NCBI RefSeq assembly: GCF_900130015.1
Contig: NZ_FQXS01000015.1
Span: 1-64,000 of the forward strand
Direction of reading: 5' to 3'
Source of the DNA: Desulfofustis glycolicus DSM 9705
GTDB taxonomy: Bacteria; Desulfobacterota; Desulfobulbia; Desulfobulbales; Desulfocapsaceae
DNA length: 64,000 nt
In this document: one piece after another, positions 44,304 through 53,916 of the stretch
Position numbering within the stretch: position 1 is the stretch's first letter
Layout of the letters: the number at the start of each line of letters is the position of its first letter
The notes under the pieces: generated by a model
What the model saw: the letters and a program-made list of their open reading frames with translations, nothing else
What the model was told of the DNA's origin: nothing
Database searches by the model: none
Program-made: the position numbers and the translations under genes

Positions 44304-45239
44304 TCAATCCGACGGCACGCTGACGGTGTTGAGAATAGCGGTCAGCGCCTGCCAGTCGGTTGCTTGGTAGATGGCTGCACGAAAACGAGCTGCACCAGGC
44401 ATGCCCTTGTAATACCTGCCAATATGGTTTTTTATGGCACCGAGATGGGTGGTGTTGCCATGCTCTGCTATCAGGGTCATATGCTGCCGGGCGGTGGCGA
44501 GGATGCCTTCAGGCGAGCCGGGTCGACCGGCAGGGGAGAATACCCAGGGATTGCCAAGCGCCGCGCGGCCGATCATCACTGCGTCGCAGCCGGTTGCAGC
44601 CAGTCGTGCCTGTGCCTGGTGGTAATCGCTGATGTCTCCGTTGCCGATCACCGGAATAGAGACGGCCTGTTTGACCCGGGCGATCTGGCGCCAGTCGGCC
44701 TGTCCGGAAAAACCCTGTTTCCAGGTTCGGCCATGAACAGTGATGGCGGCGGCGCCGGCGTCCTCGGCCATGCGGGCGAACTCAGTAACGTTGATATTGG
44801 CGCGATCCGGTCCGATCCGACATTTAACGGTAACCGGGCAGTCGGCTGCCGCCACCACCGCTGAGATAATTCGTTCGGCCAGTTCCGGGTCGTTCATCAG
44901 GGCGGCGCCACCGCCTCGTTTGGTTACCTTTTTGACCGGGCAGCCCATATTGATATCTATCAGGTCCGGATGATAATCGTTGAGCCGGTCGGCGGCCGCT
45001 GCCATGATCGCGGCGTCGGCCCCGAAGAGTTGGAAAGACACTGGCCGCTCCTCGGGGTAACTGACGAGCAGCGCATTGGTGGCCGCCTGGTCGTAGGCGA
45101 TTCCGTGCGAGCTGATCATTTCCGACACGCAGAGGGCTGCGCCGTGCCGCCGGCACAACAGCCGGAACGGCAGGTCGCTGTAACCGGCGAGTGGAGCAAG
45201 AATTAATCGTCCGGAGAGAGGCACGTTGCCGATGGACAT
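44304..45239 (-). CDS. dusB: tRNA-dihydrouridine synthase (DusB-like)
   Basis: A flavoenzyme that reduces uridine to dihydrouridine in tRNA. The 311-residue protein has LILAPLAGYSDLPFRLLC, VSEMISSHGIAY, the FMN-site DINMGCPVKKVTKRGGGAAL with the catalytic Cys, VTVKCRIG, ITVHGRTWKQGFSGQADW and IPVIGNGDI. The open frame continues 69 bases further upstream, but homology starts at MSIGNVPLSGRL, so I use ATG 45239. The leader upstream (45267-45347) has strong competing stems. kamA follows directly and is probably co-transcribed. Confidence 0.93.
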   Translation of the reverse strand: MSIGNVPLSGRLILAPLAGYSDLPFRLLCRRHGAALCVSEMISSHGIAYDQAATNALLVSYPEERPVSFQLFGADAAIMAAAADRLNDYHPDLIDINMGCPVKKVTKRGGGAALMNDPELAERIISAVVAAADCPVTVKCRIGPDRANINVTEFARMAEDAGAAAITVHGRTWKQGFSGQADWRQIARVKQAVSIPVIGNGDISDYHQAQARLAATGCDAVMIGRAALGNPWVFSPAGRPGSPEGILATARQHMTLIAEHGNTTHLGAIKNHIGRYYKGMPGAARFRAAIYQATDWQALTAILNTVSVPSD

Positions 45240-45266
45240 GATCTCGGATAATACGTGAATGCGAAA

Positions 45267-45347
45267 CGCTGCACGAACGACCGGCCCGAAGGGCCGATGT
45301 CTACTCACGCCGGCCTGGCACGTGCAGCGGCCGGAGGCCGGCGTGAG
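45267..45347 (-). promoter_or_regulatory. Interlocking inverted repeats upstream of dusB
   Basis: Three stems are present. Stem A: CGCTGCACG (45267-45275) with CGTGCAGCG (45321-45329). Stem B: CGGCCC (45282-45287) with GGGCCG (45291-45296), loop GAA. Stem C: CTCACGCCGGCCT (45304-45316) with AGGCCGGCGTGAG (45335-45347), 13 perfect pairs. A and C interleave, so they are either mutually exclusive or form a pseudoknot. No T-run follows. The segment lies between lptE and dusB, about 28 bases before the dusB ATG. Confidence 0.55.
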
Positions 45348-45367
45348 CGTTCAAGAAAGCCGGTTAG

Positions 45368-45895
45368 TCAGGGCAGTTTGGAAATCTGTACCAGGGAGCG
45401 TTGGTAGATTTTCTGCGCCATGTTTTCGATGATGGTTTCCAGAGCCCGGTCGCCATTGTCCCTGGTCAGTGCTGAATCGGAACTGACCCGGAAATCCTCG
45501 ATCCATTCTTCCGAGGATTGCTCGATCAGCACCTTGTCGGTGCTGAGCTCCTTCAGGATATAGCGTACCCTGAGGCGCAGTTTGACGGTCGAAGCGGCAT
45601 TATTGGCGCCATAGGTGAGGCTCGGCAGATTGTAGGAGATGATCTCGCCGGCCAGGATCAGGTCGGCCCCCTCCTTCTGCTTGGTAATGGAGATGGAGCC
45701 GGATTTCTGGAACCATCTGATCAAGGCCTGGTAGATATCGGCATCGAGTTGCAGCTCACTGGTTCGGTTTTTCCAGGTGGTCACGTAAATGGATTTTTCC
45801 GGGCCGGAATAGACATAGGGATTGCGGTATCCGCAGCCACCGAGCAGAAGGGTGGTTCCCAGAACAACCACGAAGAAACGAACGAGCAGTTTCAC
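45368..45895 (-). CDS. lptE: LPS-assembly lipoprotein LptE
   Basis: A 175-residue outer-membrane lipoprotein that partners LptD in inserting lipopolysaccharide. A lipoprotein signal VRFFVVVLGTTLLLGGCGY has the acylated Cys at about residue 21. The mature part contains IYVTTWKNRTSELQLDADIY, typical of the DUF799/LptE fold, and a C-terminal ALETIIENMAQKIYQ helix. The start is GTG at 45895 with AAGGAG 8 bases upstream. It is downstream of leuS, the same neighbour as in E. coli. Confidence 0.88.
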   Translation of the reverse strand: MKLLVRFFVVVLGTTLLLGGCGYRNPYVYSGPEKSIYVTTWKNRTSELQLDADIYQALIRWFQKSGSISITKQKEGADLILAGEIISYNLPSLTYGANNAASTVKLRLRVRYILKELSTDKVLIEQSSEEWIEDFRVSSDSALTRDNGDRALETIIENMAQKIYQRSLVQISKLP

Positions 45896-45919
45896 GGCAG
45901 GACTCCTTTCTGATGGGTT

Positions 45920-45940
45920 GAAAACGACAGCGACTGTCGT
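45920..45940 (-). terminator. Weak terminator-like hairpin between leuS and lptE
   Basis: Minus-strand ACGACAG/CTGTCGT (45924-45940) forms a 7-bp stem with a 3-base loop followed by TTTT (45920-45923). It lies within the gap just before the lptE ribosome site, so it might attenuate rather than end transcription. Confidence 0.3.
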
Positions 45941-45985
45941 CTTACCGCCGGCAGCCAGCGGCGCCGGAACTGTTTTATACTAGTA

Positions 45986-48475
45986 TTAAACAACGATATT
46001 AACAAGTTTCTTCTTGACGACGATGATCTTTTTGATCGCTTTGCCCTCGATATAGCGGACCATATTGGCATCGGCTACGGCCTGTTCACGGAGCGACTCG
46101 TCACTGATGTCGGCGCCAACCTGCAGACGTGACCTGACCTTGCCGTTGACCTGGAGAACAATGGTCAGTTGATCTTCACGAGCCGTCTTCTCATCGAAGG
46201 ACGGCCAGGATTGATCCTCGAGCGTATCGGTGAAAGCCATGATGCGCCACATCTCCGAGCAGAAATGCGGCACCATTGGGGAGAGCAGGACCAGCATGGT
46301 CCTGATGACTTCTTCAATGACAGCCGGGGTTGCCTGTTGCGGCTTCGTTTCGTCGGTCGCTGCGGACAGCGCATTGAACAACTCCATGACCGCACTGATG
46401 GCGGTATTGAAATGGAAATCGTTGTCGATGTCGAAGCTCACCTTCCTAATGGTCTGATGCAGTTTTCGTTGCAGGTCACGATCACTTTCGTCGGGTTCTG
46501 CGGCCGGGGCTGCGATGGTGCGGTGTTCGGCGAGATGGGCGATGGTGCGATAGACCCGATTGAGAAAGCGACTGGCCCCTTCGACCCCTTGGGCGTTCCA
46601 TTCCAGGTCGCGTTCCGGCGGGGCGGCAAACAGGCTGAAGAGGCGAACGGTATCGGCGCCGTACTGACCGATCAACTGATCGGGATCGACCACGTTTCCT
46701 TTGGACTTTGACATCTTGGCCCCATCCTTGATGACCATTCCCTGGGTCAACAGATTGGTGAATGGTTCATCGATGTTCAAATAGCCGAGATCGCGCAGCA
46801 CCTTGGTGAAAAAACGTGAATAGAGCAGGTGCAGAATGGCGTGTTCGACACCGCCGATGTACTGGTCGACAGGCAGCCAGTAGTCGGTACGACGGTCGAG
46901 GATGGCGTCGTCATTGTCGGAACAGGCAAAGCGTGCGAAATACCACGACGACTCGACGAAGGTGTCCATGGTGTCTGTTTCGCGCTGGGCCGGTCCGCCA
47001 CAGGACGGACAGGTGGTATTGATGAAGTCAGGCCGGCGGCTGAGCGGGGTGCATTCCTCGGCGCCGGTATCGGCGCCGTCCGGCAAGCGGATCGGCAGAT
47101 CTTCGAGCGGAACCGGGACCACGCCGCAGCTCGGGCAATGAATCATCGGGATCGGCGCTCCCCAATAGCGCTGCCGGGAGATCCCCCAATCACGCAAACG
47201 ATAGGTGGTGTGGCTTGTGCCGCAACCGATGTCTTCGGCATGGACGATGATGGCGGCCTGTGCCTCGATGGAGTCCATGCCGTTGAAGGTGCCCGAGTTG
47301 ACCAGGCGACCGGGCTCGGTGGCGGCGGCCGTCATCTGGTCGGGATCGAGTTCGGTGTCGGGCGGGATGACCACCGGCACGATGGGCAGCGAGTAAGTCC
47401 GGGCGAATTCGAAATCGCGCTGGTCGTGCGCCGGGACGGCCATGACGGCGCCGGTGCCGTACTCCATCAGCACGAAGTTGGCAATGTAGATCGGTACACG
47501 CTGATTGTTGAACGGATTGCGGCAGTAGCGGCCGGTAAACATCCCTTTTTTGTCGAGTTCGTCGGTTACCGGGCGCCGCCGTTTTTCATCGGCGATGGCG
47601 GCGATGAAGGCCCGCAGCTCTTTTTCCCGGTTACCGCCACCAATCAGGGTATCGACCAAGGGGTGTTCGGCGGCGATCGACATGAAGGTAACACCGAAAA
47701 TGGTGTCGGGGCGGGTGGTGAATATGGCGAGCTCTTCATCACCGCCTTCGATCGGGAAATTGCAGATCAGACCGGTCGACTTGCCGATCCAGTTATGCTG
47801 CATGGTCACCACTTTTTCCGGCCAGCCGTCGAGCGTGCTCAGGTCTTGGAGGAGTTCGTCGGCGTAGTCGAGGATCTTGAAGAACCACCCGTGCATTTTT
47901 CGCGGTTGCACGAACGCGTCGCAGCGCCAGCAGGTTCCTTCGATGACCTGCTCGTTGGCCAGTACGGTCTGACAGGTATCGCACCAATTGACCGTGGTGA
48001 TCTTACGATAGACAAGCCCACGGTCATACATTTCCAGGAACAGCTTTTGTTCCCAGTGGTAGTAGCCGGCGTCGCAGGTGGCGAATTCCCGATCCCAGTC
48101 ATACGAGAAACCGAGCTTTTTTAACTGGGACTTCATGTAGGCGATATTCTCGTAGGTCCACTTGGCCGGGTGGGTTCGGTGTTTCTGAGCGGCATTTTCG
48201 GCGGGCAACCCAAATGCGTCCCAGCCCATCGGGTGGAGCACGTTGTAGCCACGCAATCGCTTGTAGCGGGCAACCACGTCACCGATCGTATAATTCCGGA
48301 CATGTCCCATGTGGATGCGACCCGATGGGTAGGGGAACATCTCCAGCACGTAATATTTCTTTTTCGCCTCGTCTTCGACGACGCGAAATGTCTTATTGGT
48401 TTCCCAATACTCCTGCCATCGTTTTTCCACGGTGCAGAAATCGTATTTCTGTGGAAAAGGGCTGTCCTCACTCAT
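45986..48475 (-). CDS. leuS: Leucyl-tRNA synthetase
   Basis: An 829-residue class I synthetase that charges tRNA-Leu. It shows MFPYPSGRIHMGHVRNYTIG (HIGH motif as HMGH), an editing domain with TTRPDTIFGVTFMSIAAEHP, zinc-ribbon-like CDTCQ and CWRC pairs, and KMSKSKGNVVDPDQ. The C-terminal domain ends in VDKKLVNIVV-like residues. AGGAG lies upstream of ATG 48475; the longer open frame reaching toward 48697 overlaps the dnaB end and is not used. dnaB lies 64 bases upstream. Confidence 0.97.
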   Translation of the reverse strand: MSEDSPFPQKYDFCTVEKRWQEYWETNKTFRVVEDEAKKKYYVLEMFPYPSGRIHMGHVRNYTIGDVVARYKRLRGYNVLHPMGWDAFGLPAENAAQKHRTHPAKWTYENIAYMKSQLKKLGFSYDWDREFATCDAGYYHWEQKLFLEMYDRGLVYRKITTVNWCDTCQTVLANEQVIEGTCWRCDAFVQPRKMHGWFFKILDYADELLQDLSTLDGWPEKVVTMQHNWIGKSTGLICNFPIEGGDEELAIFTTRPDTIFGVTFMSIAAEHPLVDTLIGGGNREKELRAFIAAIADEKRRRPVTDELDKKGMFTGRYCRNPFNNQRVPIYIANFVLMEYGTGAVMAVPAHDQRDFEFARTYSLPIVPVVIPPDTELDPDQMTAAATEPGRLVNSGTFNGMDSIEAQAAIIVHAEDIGCGTSHTTYRLRDWGISRQRYWGAPIPMIHCPSCGVVPVPLEDLPIRLPDGADTGAEECTPLSRRPDFINTTCPSCGGPAQRETDTMDTFVESSWYFARFACSDNDDAILDRRTDYWLPVDQYIGGVEHAILHLLYSRFFTKVLRDLGYLNIDEPFTNLLTQGMVIKDGAKMSKSKGNVVDPDQLIGQYGADTVRLFSLFAAPPERDLEWNAQGVEGASRFLNRVYRTIAHLAEHRTIAAPAAEPDESDRDLQRKLHQTIRKVSFDIDNDFHFNTAISAVMELFNALSAATDETKPQQATPAVIEEVIRTMLVLLSPMVPHFCSEMWRIMAFTDTLEDQSWPSFDEKTAREDQLTIVLQVNGKVRSRLQVGADISDESLREQAVADANMVRYIEGKAIKKIIVVKKKLVNIVV

Positions 48476-48539
48476 GCCTTTTTTCTCCTGCAGCTGACTG
48501 GTCTGTGGTTGCTGGAAGTCGACGGGCGATCGACCCGTT

Positions 48540-49916
<1,377 letters not shown>

Positions 49917-49947
49917 AGGCATCTGCTTCGAGGGGACCACAGGTTGC

Positions 49948-49976
49948 TGTCTAATACAACGTCTCTTTGCTGTCAA
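49948..49976 (-). promoter_or_regulatory. Candidate promoter for dnaB
   Basis: Minus-strand TTGACA (49971-49976) with TAGACA (49948-49953) at 17-base spacing. The -35 is consensus and the -10 is weak. The -35 sits in the tail of the rplI terminator. Confidence 0.35.
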
Positions 49977-50018
49977 AACAAAAACACACCGGGACAGCTG
50001 GCCAACTGCCGGTGTGTT
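49973..50018 (-). terminator. Rho-independent terminator after rplI
   Basis: Minus-strand ACACACCGG (50009-50017) pairs with CCGGTGTGT (49984-49992) and is followed by a T-rich tract TTTTTGTTTTG. It closes the rpsF-rpsR-DUF2232-rplI transcript before dnaB. Confidence 0.8.
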
Positions 50019-50103
50019 CATATTTCGTCTCCGCCGCCCCGGAATTGTCCGGCCAGGATGTGTCGGCGGCGGACAAGCGAGGCGCCGGACGGCGTGCCGG
50101 ATG

Positions 50104-50559
50104 TCAGGCGTCGCTCTGCTGAGCACTTACCTTAACGGTGATTTCAGCAAACAGGTCGAAGCCGACCTTGACGGAGACCTGACGTTCGCCGAGTGATTTG
50201 ATCGGTTCGCTCAAAATGACCTGCTTCTTCTCTACGACGATTTTCTTGTCGGCTAGTTTTTCGCAAATATCGTTTACGGAGATGGAGCCGAACAACTTGT
50301 CGTCATCGCCGACCAAGGCATCGAATTCAAGGACGACACCGTTGAGTTTGTTGAGCGCAGCCTCTGCCTGCTTCTGCTCTGAGGCAAGGCGGGCCTGGAT
50401 CTCAGCCCGGTGTTTCTCAAGGACGGCAAGGTTGGTCGGGGTGGCGAGGACCGCTTTGCCCTGCGGCAGCAGATAATTCCTGCCGTAGCCGGGTTTTACC
50501 TTGATGATGTCGCCTTCACGGCCCAGCTTTTCTATGGTTTGTTTCAGTATGAGTTCCAT
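50104..50559 (-). CDS. rplI: 50S ribosomal protein L9
   Basis: A 151-residue L9 with the N-terminal 23S-rRNA-binding domain MELILKQTIEKLGREGDIIK and VKPGYGRNYLLPQGKA, a connecting helix (HRAEIQARLASEQKQAEAAL) and the C-terminal domain with FGSISVNDICEKL. The length is normal. GAGGAA sits 6 bases before the ATG. It is the last gene of the S6-S18 ribosomal operon and is followed by a terminator. Confidence 0.97.
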   Translation of the reverse strand: MELILKQTIEKLGREGDIIKVKPGYGRNYLLPQGKAVLATPTNLAVLEKHRAEIQARLASEQKQAEAALNKLNGVVLEFDALVGDDDKLFGSISVNDICEKLADKKIVVEKKQVILSEPIKSLGERQVSVKVGFDLFAEITVKVSAQQSDA

Positions 50560-50616
50560 GGTTGATTCCTCATATCGGGTTATGCTTGACGATTCTGTTA
50601 AGCAGTGGTGTTTCTG

Positions 50617-51618
50617 TTACGGTCGAACATCGTCCTCCGGCGGCGGGTCGCTTTTGCCGAGCCGTCTCATGTCGAACCAGACATCGGCCAGGCCAACGCC
50701 GAGCAGCAACATAGCGCCGAACGATTGAAAGAGCATCATGCCGTAAACGAAAAAGCGCAGTAGCAGGGGAGTTTTCCATTTATGCAGAAAAAAGGCGAGA
50801 ATGGAAAACCCCTGCAGGACATAAACCAGGCTGAGCAGTATCAACAGGTTGATGCCGACCAGACGAATTGTGCCGAGCGGTAGTAAAGAGAGCACTGCGG
50901 CGCCGATGAACAGCCAGACCAGACGATCCGGAAGGTGCCATGTGGTGTGCTCCTCCCATGGCTGATACCCGGTCAGACGGCGGATCAGTCGGTTGCCGGT
51001 CAGCATGGCCAGCCAGGAGACAAACATTGCCATGCTGGCGAAAAGGGATGGCAGGATATTGGGCAGCACCGTTTTCATCTGATAAAACGACTGTTCCAGC
51101 AGGGCCATCGTGTCCGGTGCAAACGCTTCGCTTTGCCGGTATGATGCAAGTGCCGCCTCGATATCGTGGTCGAGGGAGCCGAGAAAGGCACTGATCGGGT
51201 TGACACCGGAAAATAGTGTTTGGCCGGCGATCAACAGCAAGCAGCAGGAAAGCAGCGCCACGGTGCCCTTCAGACCGGACATTGCCGGGCCGTCATGCTG
51301 CAGGGCGGAACTGGCCAAGGTGTAGCCGGTCGGGATGAGCAAGCCGGCAAGAACAATCGTTCCCCAGGCACCGATCAGACCCCCGATTACGGCGGCGATG
51401 AGCAGCCCGGCAAGCACCAGGCGAAAGCCGTGCTCCCAGCGATACATGGCAAAGAGCACCGCTGTCGGCAGCATAAAATACAGCCAGCCGAAGAAGGCTC
51501 CCTGCAGGCCGGGCAACAGGATGAGCAGGGCAAACAGCAGAACGAACTGCACTGCCCGGTTGTTCCCGATAGGACCTGATTCTTGGTCGATCACTGCCGC
51601 TCCTGTCGCTGCTTCCAT
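50617..51618 (-). CDS. DUF2232 (YybS-like) integral membrane protein
   Basis: A 333-residue protein with about eight to nine membrane helices, located between rpsR and rplI as is usual in Desulfobacterota and Firmicutes. Typical features are the early GAFFGWLYFMLPTAVLFAMY segment and the paired helices GTIRLVGINLLILLSLVYVL and ILAFFLHKWKTPLLLRFFVY. Function is unknown; a link to lipid or cell-surface processes is only a guess. The ATG follows the rpsR stop with no spacing (TAAATG), so translation is coupled. The tail is acidic and proline-rich. Confidence 0.85.
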   Translation of the reverse strand: MEAATGAAVIDQESGPIGNNRAVQFVLLFALLILLPGLQGAFFGWLYFMLPTAVLFAMYRWEHGFRLVLAGLLIAAVIGGLIGAWGTIVLAGLLIPTGYTLASSALQHDGPAMSGLKGTVALLSCCLLLIAGQTLFSGVNPISAFLGSLDHDIEAALASYRQSEAFAPDTMALLEQSFYQMKTVLPNILPSLFASMAMFVSWLAMLTGNRLIRRLTGYQPWEEHTTWHLPDRLVWLFIGAAVLSLLPLGTIRLVGINLLILLSLVYVLQGFSILAFFLHKWKTPLLLRFFVYGMMLFQSFGAMLLLGVGLADVWFDMRRLGKSDPPPEDDVRP

Positions 51619-51864
51619 TTAACCCTGGGTATTTCCTGAATAGGGGAGCAGGGCTATTTGGCGGGCACGTTTGACGGCTGAACAGAGCTGGCGCTGGTGA
51701 GTAGCGCAGGTACCGAGGATTCTTCTCGGAATGATTTTGCCCCGTTCGGTAACAAAATTGCGAAGTGTCTTGTGATCTTTGTAGTCGATGGTCAAGTCCT
51801 TATCCATGCAGAATCGGCAGACTTTTTTTCGGGAAAAGAGTTTTCTTTGTGGTCGTGCGGCCAT
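51619..51864 (-). CDS. rpsR: 30S ribosomal protein S18
   Basis: An 81-residue S18 with [38 protein letters not shown] and [11 protein letters not shown]. The CxxC plus a later Cys suggests the zinc-binding (C+) type. It lies 39 bases after rpsF. There is no priB or ssb between rpsF and rpsR. Confidence 0.97.
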   Translation of the reverse strand: MAARPQRKLFSRKKVCRFCMDKDLTIDYKDHKTLRNFVTERGKIIPRRILGTCATHQRQLCSAVKRARQIALLPYSGNTQG

Positions 51865-51903
51865 GATGTATCTCCTTGGGCTCCGGTTTCGACGGGTGAG
51901 CGA

Positions 51904-52338
51904 TTATTGTTCGTCCTCGTTTTCGGTATCTTTGCTGTCGTCGGCATCATCCGCTGCTACCGGCGAATCCTCGGATTCGTCATCCTGGTCGGCAGCGTTT
52001 GCCTTGGCGGCAGCCGTTTCTTGCGCGGCAGCTATCTCCTCATCGCTGATGGAATCAGAGATTTTTACCGACATGTACTTGAGTACCGCATCGTCGATCC
52101 GAAATTTTCGCTCGATCTCGGCGACGGCTTTCGGAGTCCCGGCGAAATCGCAAAATACATAAAACCCTTGAGTTTCTTTCTTGATGGGATACGCCAGCTT
52201 GCGCATGCCCCACTTGTCAAGCTGGATGATTGTTCCCTGATCACCGAGCACGATGTTGTTGGTGTTCTCGATTGCCGTGCTGATCTCATTCTCGCTCAGG
52301 GACGGGCGGAGAATATAGACCTGTTCATACCTTCTCAT
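51904..52338 (-). CDS. rpsF: 30S ribosomal protein S6 with acidic C-terminal tail
   Basis: A 144-residue S6: MRRYEQVYILRPSLSE, IIQLDKWGMRKLAYPIKKE, GFYVFCDFAG and a final helix FRIDDAVLKYMSVKI. After residue 95 comes an acidic, alanine-rich tail (DDESEDSPVAADDADDS...), longer than in most bacteria, where glutamylation or charge effects are known for S6. GAGGAGG precedes the ATG. The upstream leader contains two stable hairpins and a good promoter. Confidence 0.97.
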   Translation of the reverse strand: MRRYEQVYILRPSLSENEISTAIENTNNIVLGDQGTIIQLDKWGMRKLAYPIKKETQGFYVFCDFAGTPKAVAEIERKFRIDDAVLKYMSVKISDSISDEEIAAAQETAAAKANAADQDDESEDSPVAADDADDSKDTENEDEQ

Positions 52339-52384
52339 GCGATCCTCCTCGTGGACGTTTTGCGTGGCGGGTCATGCCGCCGTT

Positions 52385-52458
52385 CGGCCCTCGCTTTCCG
52401 TGTATCGTGCAGAGAGCGAGGAGGGATACGAGTGGACGGATGGGGGTCATCCGTCCAC
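52385..52458 (-). promoter_or_regulatory. Hairpin-rich leader of the S6-S18 operon
   Basis: A perfect 11-bp hairpin GTGGACGGATG/CATCCGTCCAC (52432-52458, 5-base loop) lies close to the predicted transcription start. A second stem CCTCGCT/AGCGAGG (52389-52395 with 52415-52421) follows nearer rpsF, then GGGCCGAACGGCGGC. This position is where an S6:S18 autoregulatory RNA occurs in other bacteria; whether this is one is inference. Confidence 0.45.
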
Positions 52459-52471
52459 CGACAAACTTCCA

Positions 52472-52501
52472 ATTGTACTGCATTATGGTCGGCTGAGTCA
52501 A
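52472..52501 (-). promoter_or_regulatory. Promoter of the rpsF operon
   Basis: Minus-strand TTGACT (52496-52501) and TACAAT (52472-52477) with 18-base spacing, about 134 bases before the rpsF ATG. It separates the ribosomal operon from mazG upstream. Confidence 0.6.
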
Positions 52502-52616
52502 ATGATTTCTCGGAATCAACTGGTAGATACTGTACCGACTCGGGCAGGTATCTGCCTACCATGCGTGGTGATGGCGCAGTACCATGTTTTGCGGCGCCGA
52601 CGCTCTTGGCGATAGC

Positions 52617-53009
52617 TCAGCTTTTCTCTGCTTTTTCCTGAGCTTTGATGTGCTGCCACTGCTCGGTCAGGGCCGCGTCGTCGAGAATCGGGGCGCCGGC
52701 GAAGACATGGGGATGCCGTCTGATCAGTTTTTCATTGATGGCCGTCAGCACATCGTCGAGGGTGAAAGTCTGCTCTTCAGCGTTGATTTCTGCAAGCATG
52801 ATGATTAAATATAAGAAATCACCCAACTCTTCACAAAGGTTCTGGCGATCGCCTTGGGCGATCGCGTCGGTGATTTCGCCAAACTCCTCGTTGAGATATG
52901 TTGCCAAGGAATCGGTTGTTTGCCGGCGGTCCCAGGGACAGCCGGCCTCGCCCCGAAGGCGGTGAATCGTCGATAGGAGCTTCTCGAAATGGGTCACGGT
53001 CTCTTTCAT
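52617..53009 (-). CDS. mazG: Single-domain MazG nucleotide pyrophosphohydrolase
   Basis: A 130-residue all-alpha NTP-PPase. It shows LRGEAGCPWDRRQTTDSLATY, the metal-binding EEFGEI with ELGDFLYLIIM, and KLIRRHPHVFAG, all characteristic of the N-terminal MazG domain. E. coli MazG has two such domains (263 residues); here the gene stops after one, as in many bacteria. The open frame runs back to 53396 but homology starts at MKETVTHFEKLL. The ribosome site is weak. It cleans non-canonical nucleotides or lowers (p)ppGpp; which one is unknown. Confidence 0.88.
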   Translation of the reverse strand: MKETVTHFEKLLSTIHRLRGEAGCPWDRRQTTDSLATYLNEEFGEITDAIAQGDRQNLCEELGDFLYLIIMLAEINAEEQTFTLDDVLTAINEKLIRRHPHVFAGAPILDDAALTEQWQHIKAQEKAEKS

Positions 53010-53108
53010 AACATACTCATGGGCAGACAACGGTGGTGTACCGCCGCTGAAGAAGATCGGCGACATCCCGGAAATTACGTGGAGATCTTCGGAAAACGCC
53101 GAAAAAGG

Positions 53109-53137
53109 TTGACAATTATCACCTGACCAACTATGTA
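53109..53137 (+). promoter_or_regulatory. Strong sigma-70 promoter of the AP2-like gene
   Basis: Consensus TTGACA at 53109-53114 and TATGTA at 53132-53137 with 17-base spacing. The leader would be about 127 bases. Confidence 0.6.
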
Positions 53138-53270
53138 GTCTAGGCGCGGCACGGTTAATGCCGGGGCAATTCCAGCCGGAACGAGACTTCGTCGGTTGAC
53201 ATTCGGACGGAGCGATTCTGCAGAAACCGGTTGACGACCATAACAAAACAGAAAAGAGAGGTTTTGCAAA

Positions 53271-53714
53271 GTGATTGTGGCAGATAAGAAACAAAAGCTG
53301 TTGTTGGAAAAACACAAAGACATTGCTCGTATCGATCAGGAATCGAAAAGAACTCACGGTTGGTACGTGCGGGTCCGTTACAAAGGAAGAACCCATTCCA
53401 AATTCTTCTCGGATCGCAAGTGTGGCGGCCGCTATTCGAGCCTGCTGTCAGCGATTTCCTGGCGGGACCAGACCGAGAAAAAGCTTGGCAAGGTCCGGAC
53501 AAACAAGCATATGGTTACCGTCAGCAATTCCGGTACCGGAGTGGTCGGTGTCCGTCTCAACGAGAATCTGAATCGCTACGAGGTCAGTTGGGTGACGCCG
53601 CAGGGCAAGCAGGGAAAGACCTCGGTATCGATCAAGAAGCATGGGAAAAAAGCCGCTTTCGAGCGGGCCTGTGAAATTCGTCGAAGCCGAGAGACTGCCA
53701 GACTCGGCGTTTAA
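53271..53714 (+). CDS. AP2-like DNA-binding domain protein
   Basis: A 147-residue basic protein in two similar halves. The second half reads NSGTGVVGVRLNENLNRYEV then SWVTPQGKQGKTSVSIKKHG, followed by AAFERACEIRR, which matches the three strands plus helix of an AP2/ERF domain. The first half (HGWYVRVRYKGRTHSKFFSD and YSSLLSAISWRDQ) looks like a diverged copy. The start is GTG 53271 with AGAGAGG 9 bases upstream. Unlike most bacterial AP2 proteins it has no HNH endonuclease domain, and no mobile element is near. It is probably a DNA-binding regulator; its target is unknown. Confidence 0.7.
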   Translation: MIVADKKQKLLLEKHKDIARIDQESKRTHGWYVRVRYKGRTHSKFFSDRKCGGRYSSLLSAISWRDQTEKKLGKVRTNKHMVTVSNSGTGVVGVRLNENLNRYEVSWVTPQGKQGKTSVSIKKHGKKAAFERACEIRRSRETARLGV

Positions 53715-53821
53715 CCGGCTGATCGTCGGCGATCCGTTCACCGACAGGTGTTTTTCGTGAAAACCACAATTGCACAGGTGCGTGTGTCCTCGCAGATGGG
53801 GATGTCAGGCTATTTAACATC

Positions 53822-53851
53822 TTGACAGAAAGTTATAACGACTGATATAAT
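53822..53851 (+). promoter_or_regulatory. Consensus promoter of rplU-rpmA
   Basis: TTGACA at 53822-53827 and TATAAT at 53846-53851, both perfect hexamers, with 18-base spacing. This is the strongest promoter in the window, fitting a ribosomal operon. Confidence 0.85.
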
Positions 53852-53916
53852 CATCCGTTTGAGTCGTTTTCTTTTTAATATGGTATGAATCGTTCTGGAC
53901 AGATGAGGCACTCAAT

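Noticed and set aside
46829-48124. Plus-strand open frame of 431 codons inside leuS
   Set aside because: It lies wholly opposite the conserved synthetase gene and has no start signal or domain.
53714-53780. Terminator after the AP2-like gene
   Set aside because: Only a 4-5 bp stem precedes a TTTTT run near 53752; too weak to list as a feature.
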